Positions 62,342 to 64,000 of a stretch of DNA of 64,000 nt are shown in pieces. The first letter of the stretch is position 1. The number at the start of each line of letters is the position of its first letter. The position numbers and the translations under genes were made by a program. This stretch comes from Lachnospiraceae bacterium A2 (lineage in GTDB: Bacteria; Bacillota; Clostridia; Lachnospirales; Lachnospiraceae), in assembly GCA_000403315.2 (NCBI GenBank), contig KE159640.1:299675-363674 (forward strand). Reading direction: 5' to 3'. The notes under the pieces are model-generated. The model saw only the letters and a list, made by a program, of their open reading frames with translations. It was not told where the DNA came from and ran no database searches.

Positions 62342-63610
62342 TTATTCGTCGAAATAGAACCGCAATTCATTTTTTAAATCCTCCAGCTTTTCTTCTATGG
62401 AACCGTTTTCCGTGCCCATAGATACTATCTTATAAAGCAGGGAATTCTCGTATTGGCAGAACCGGGCGGTTGTAACCTGCTGTGTAATCTGGAATAGTTC
62501 CTCGGCTTTCTTTGCAGCTTCTTTTTCATATTCTTCGCTCCCAAAGGTAAAGCGGTCTTGGTAAGCTGGCACGACGGCATTGTTATTTACCGGGATTGCG
62601 TGAAAGGCATCTGAGCCGCTTTGCATTTCATCGGAGAGCAAAAATGCCAGGAATTCGCCTGCCTGGGCGGCGTATGCGCTGTTTGCCCGGACTGCCGCAA
62701 ATACATTTACCTGCGCATTGGCTCCGCCCGCCCCATTTGGGAATGGCAGGAATTTAATATCTGTACCCGAAGCAAAGGACTGCTGGATCATCCATTCGAA
62801 CCCACTGCTGGTAGAATCCCCCAGATTTACCACATCAGGCAGTTCCGGCGCGTCTTCTAAGGTATATTGCGGCCCTTCTGCGGCCAGTTTTGCCAAATCC
62901 TGCAGCTCCTTAGAAAACGTAATAGATTTTTCTTCATAATCCAAAATAGGCGTTCCAAAAAGCCCTGATGTATAATACTTCAAAAAACTTTTGGAATAGA
63001 AATTTTCCACCTTGGTATGGCTGGCGACTTCTTTTAGGAATTCATCCGGCTGGGCGGAAGAAGGTTTCCAGTCCCCCAGCATATCATCCGCCACGGCAAT
63101 GCCTGCCAACGAATAGCCCAGCGGTACAAAATACTGTTTCCCATCCATTTCCCCAGCCTTTAAGACTGTCTGGTTCAGCGGCAGGCCATTGAACCCATCC
63201 ATCACGGGATTCAGGTCTAAAAATACCCCGTTGTAACTGCTTTTTATCATATCCGGGAATACCCTGTTCTCTTTGTCCAGAATAAAAACATCCGGCCCCT
63301 TGCCTGCCAGGACCTGTACCTGCATGTCGTCGGCTGTTTTCCTGTTTTTTTCCATTTTTTCCGTTGGCTGGTTATCAATGAAAGGGATGATTTCAATCTC
63401 TATTTCTGTTTCAGGATGGAGTTTGCAGTATTTCCCAACTGCCGGCCCGAAAAATTCTTTTTGCTCTTCTGAAATAGCCACAACCATCTTGCCTTTGCTT
63501 TTGGGGACTCCTGCGTCCGCTTGTTCCGGGGCAGGGGCAGAAGATGCGCAGGCGGTGAAAGAACCTATGCACAAGAGCCCTGCTAAAATAAGCGCTGATG
63601 TTTTCTTCAT
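62342..63610 (-). CDS. Extracellular solute-binding lipoprotein (sugar ABC transporter, family 1)
   Basis: A 422-residue lipoprotein with signal peptide ALILAGLLCIGSFTACA and the same body as the copy at 54182-55450 (GPDVFILDKENRVFPDMIKSSYNGVFLDLN, LPLGYSLAGIAVADDML, ANSAYAAQAGEFLAFLLSDEMQSG). It heads the operon with the two permeases and the two MacB/adaptor-like genes. The ligand is probably an oligosaccharide; the sequence does not say which. It starts behind GGAGGAATGTAGT, and the leader is very similar to that of the other copy. Confidence 0.94.
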   Translation of the reverse strand: MKKTSALILAGLLCIGSFTACASSAPAPEQADAGVPKSKGKMVVAISEEQKEFFGPAVGKYCKLHPETEIEIEIIPFIDNQPTEKMEKNRKTADDMQVQVLAGKGPDVFILDKENRVFPDMIKSSYNGVFLDLNPVMDGFNGLPLNQTVLKAGEMDGKQYFVPLGYSLAGIAVADDMLGDWKPSSAQPDEFLKEVASHTKVENFYSKSFLKYYTSGLFGTPILDYEEKSITFSKELQDLAKLAAEGPQYTLEDAPELPDVVNLGDSTSSGFEWMIQQSFASGTDIKFLPFPNGAGGANAQVNVFAAVRANSAYAAQAGEFLAFLLSDEMQSGSDAFHAIPVNNNAVVPAYQDRFTFGSEEYEKEAAKKAEELFQITQQVTTARFCQYENSLLYKIVSMGTENGSIEEKLEDLKNELRFYFDE

Positions 63611-64000
63611 ACTACATTCCTCCCTATATTGTCAAGTGATTTTCCTTAAAAAATCAAGGAATTTATAGTTACATATCTCAGATGAATGAGCCAAGGAGAT
63701 GGACATTTCTCTGTATCTGGTACGAAAATAGAGGGTGAAGGGTACACGAAGTAGAACGTCTTTGTTTTCGCTCTACATGGCCTTATGTATACCCATCCTT
63801 CTATGGCAGCGTACCTCCCGTGTCTACCAGGATCACCCTGCATCTCTGCCGGGGTCCTAACTTCCTTCGTCCCGCCTGTCCATAACCAGGGTGCCAGCTC
63901 AGCTCCTAACCAGGGTCATGCCCTATGGAAAATATTCCTGCCGGCTACCGGCTCATTCTTTGTATAAGTCTTACTGACCTGTCCCGTATGCTTCCCTCAC
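63611..64000. other. Unassigned 390-base stretch at the right edge
   Basis: The first ~40 bases are the leader of the binding-protein gene. The rest is richer in GC than the leader and contains repeated ACCAGGGT...GCC motifs and CCGGCTACCGGCTC. No ORF with a ribosome binding site or a recognised domain is visible; short open frames of 60-65 codons look like noise. It may be the end of a mobile element or structured RNA gene that continues beyond the window. Confidence 0.4.

Noticed and set aside
1..64000. tRNA or rRNA genes
   Set aside because: I saw no cloverleaf-like sequence with TTCRANYC arms or rRNA core motifs on either strand in the intergenic regions. A covariance-model scan would be needed to exclude them fully.

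Overview
The window looks like a chromosome segment of a low-to-moderate GC Firmicute of class Clostridia, most likely Lachnospiraceae. It opens next to the replication origin with the conserved run dnaN (3' end), yaaA, recF, gyrB, gyrA. Family assignments were made by eye from translated sequence; no database search was run.

Layout. 1-6.4 kb: replication and topology core genes. 6.5-12.6 kb: a Uma2-type nuclease and a cell-surface locus, a 1460-residue beta-helix/InlB-repeat protein followed by a class B sortase. 12.6-25.0 kb: a visibly AT-rich minus-strand island. Read in transcription order it holds an agr quorum-sensing module (response regulator, GHKL kinase, a 45-residue TTG-start AgrD, AgrB) and then a candidate RiPP cluster (37-residue precursor, two PqqD-like/radical SAM/SPASM maturases, a TrmO-like protein, an MFS exporter). 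Three insertion sequences sit inside it. Two IS4-like elements with clear inverted repeats and 8-bp target duplications split the first maturase and agrB; removing each element and one target copy restores a single open frame. An IS110-type element with a putative bridge-RNA region lies between the two modules.

25-33 kb: an XRE/TPR regulator with a membrane partner, a COG3044-type ABC-class ATPase divergent from xpaC-telA, and a GntR regulator. 32-36 kb: a decayed carbohydrate operon (frameshifted mupG, fragments of PTS IIA, DUF3284, PTS IIC and a GH4 glycosidase), with a MITE inserted in the DUF3284 gene. 36-43.3 kb: secreted proteins, including a CHAP-domain cell-wall hydrolase, a broken lipoprotein gene, and an OmpR-type regulator and kinase separated by an inverted chimeric ORF (ECF sigma region 2 joined to an extracellular-type domain). 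43.4-51.2 kb: one long plus-strand operon with two tandem paralogous lipoproteins, two membrane permeases, an ABC ATPase and two membrane-anchored extracytoplasmic proteins. 51.3-54.2 kb: malQ and an Rpn-type PD-(D/E)XK nuclease. 54.2-63.6 kb (minus strand): two paralogous sugar-binding lipoproteins, two sugar ABC permeases with two unusual extra genes, and a second agr module that is degenerate (kinase missing its phospho-acceptor region, agrB frameshifted).

Two families of palindromic mobile repeats run through the accessory DNA. One is a 166-bp element bounded by CTAGAGCGTGTCTG; the other is a roughly 130-bp palindrome with GATTAG.GTGTCAAAAG arms. At 53.0-53.2 kb one is nested in the other. 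The main biological reading is a quorum-sensing-linked RiPP locus that has been switched off by transposons, beside a second agr system that is also decaying.
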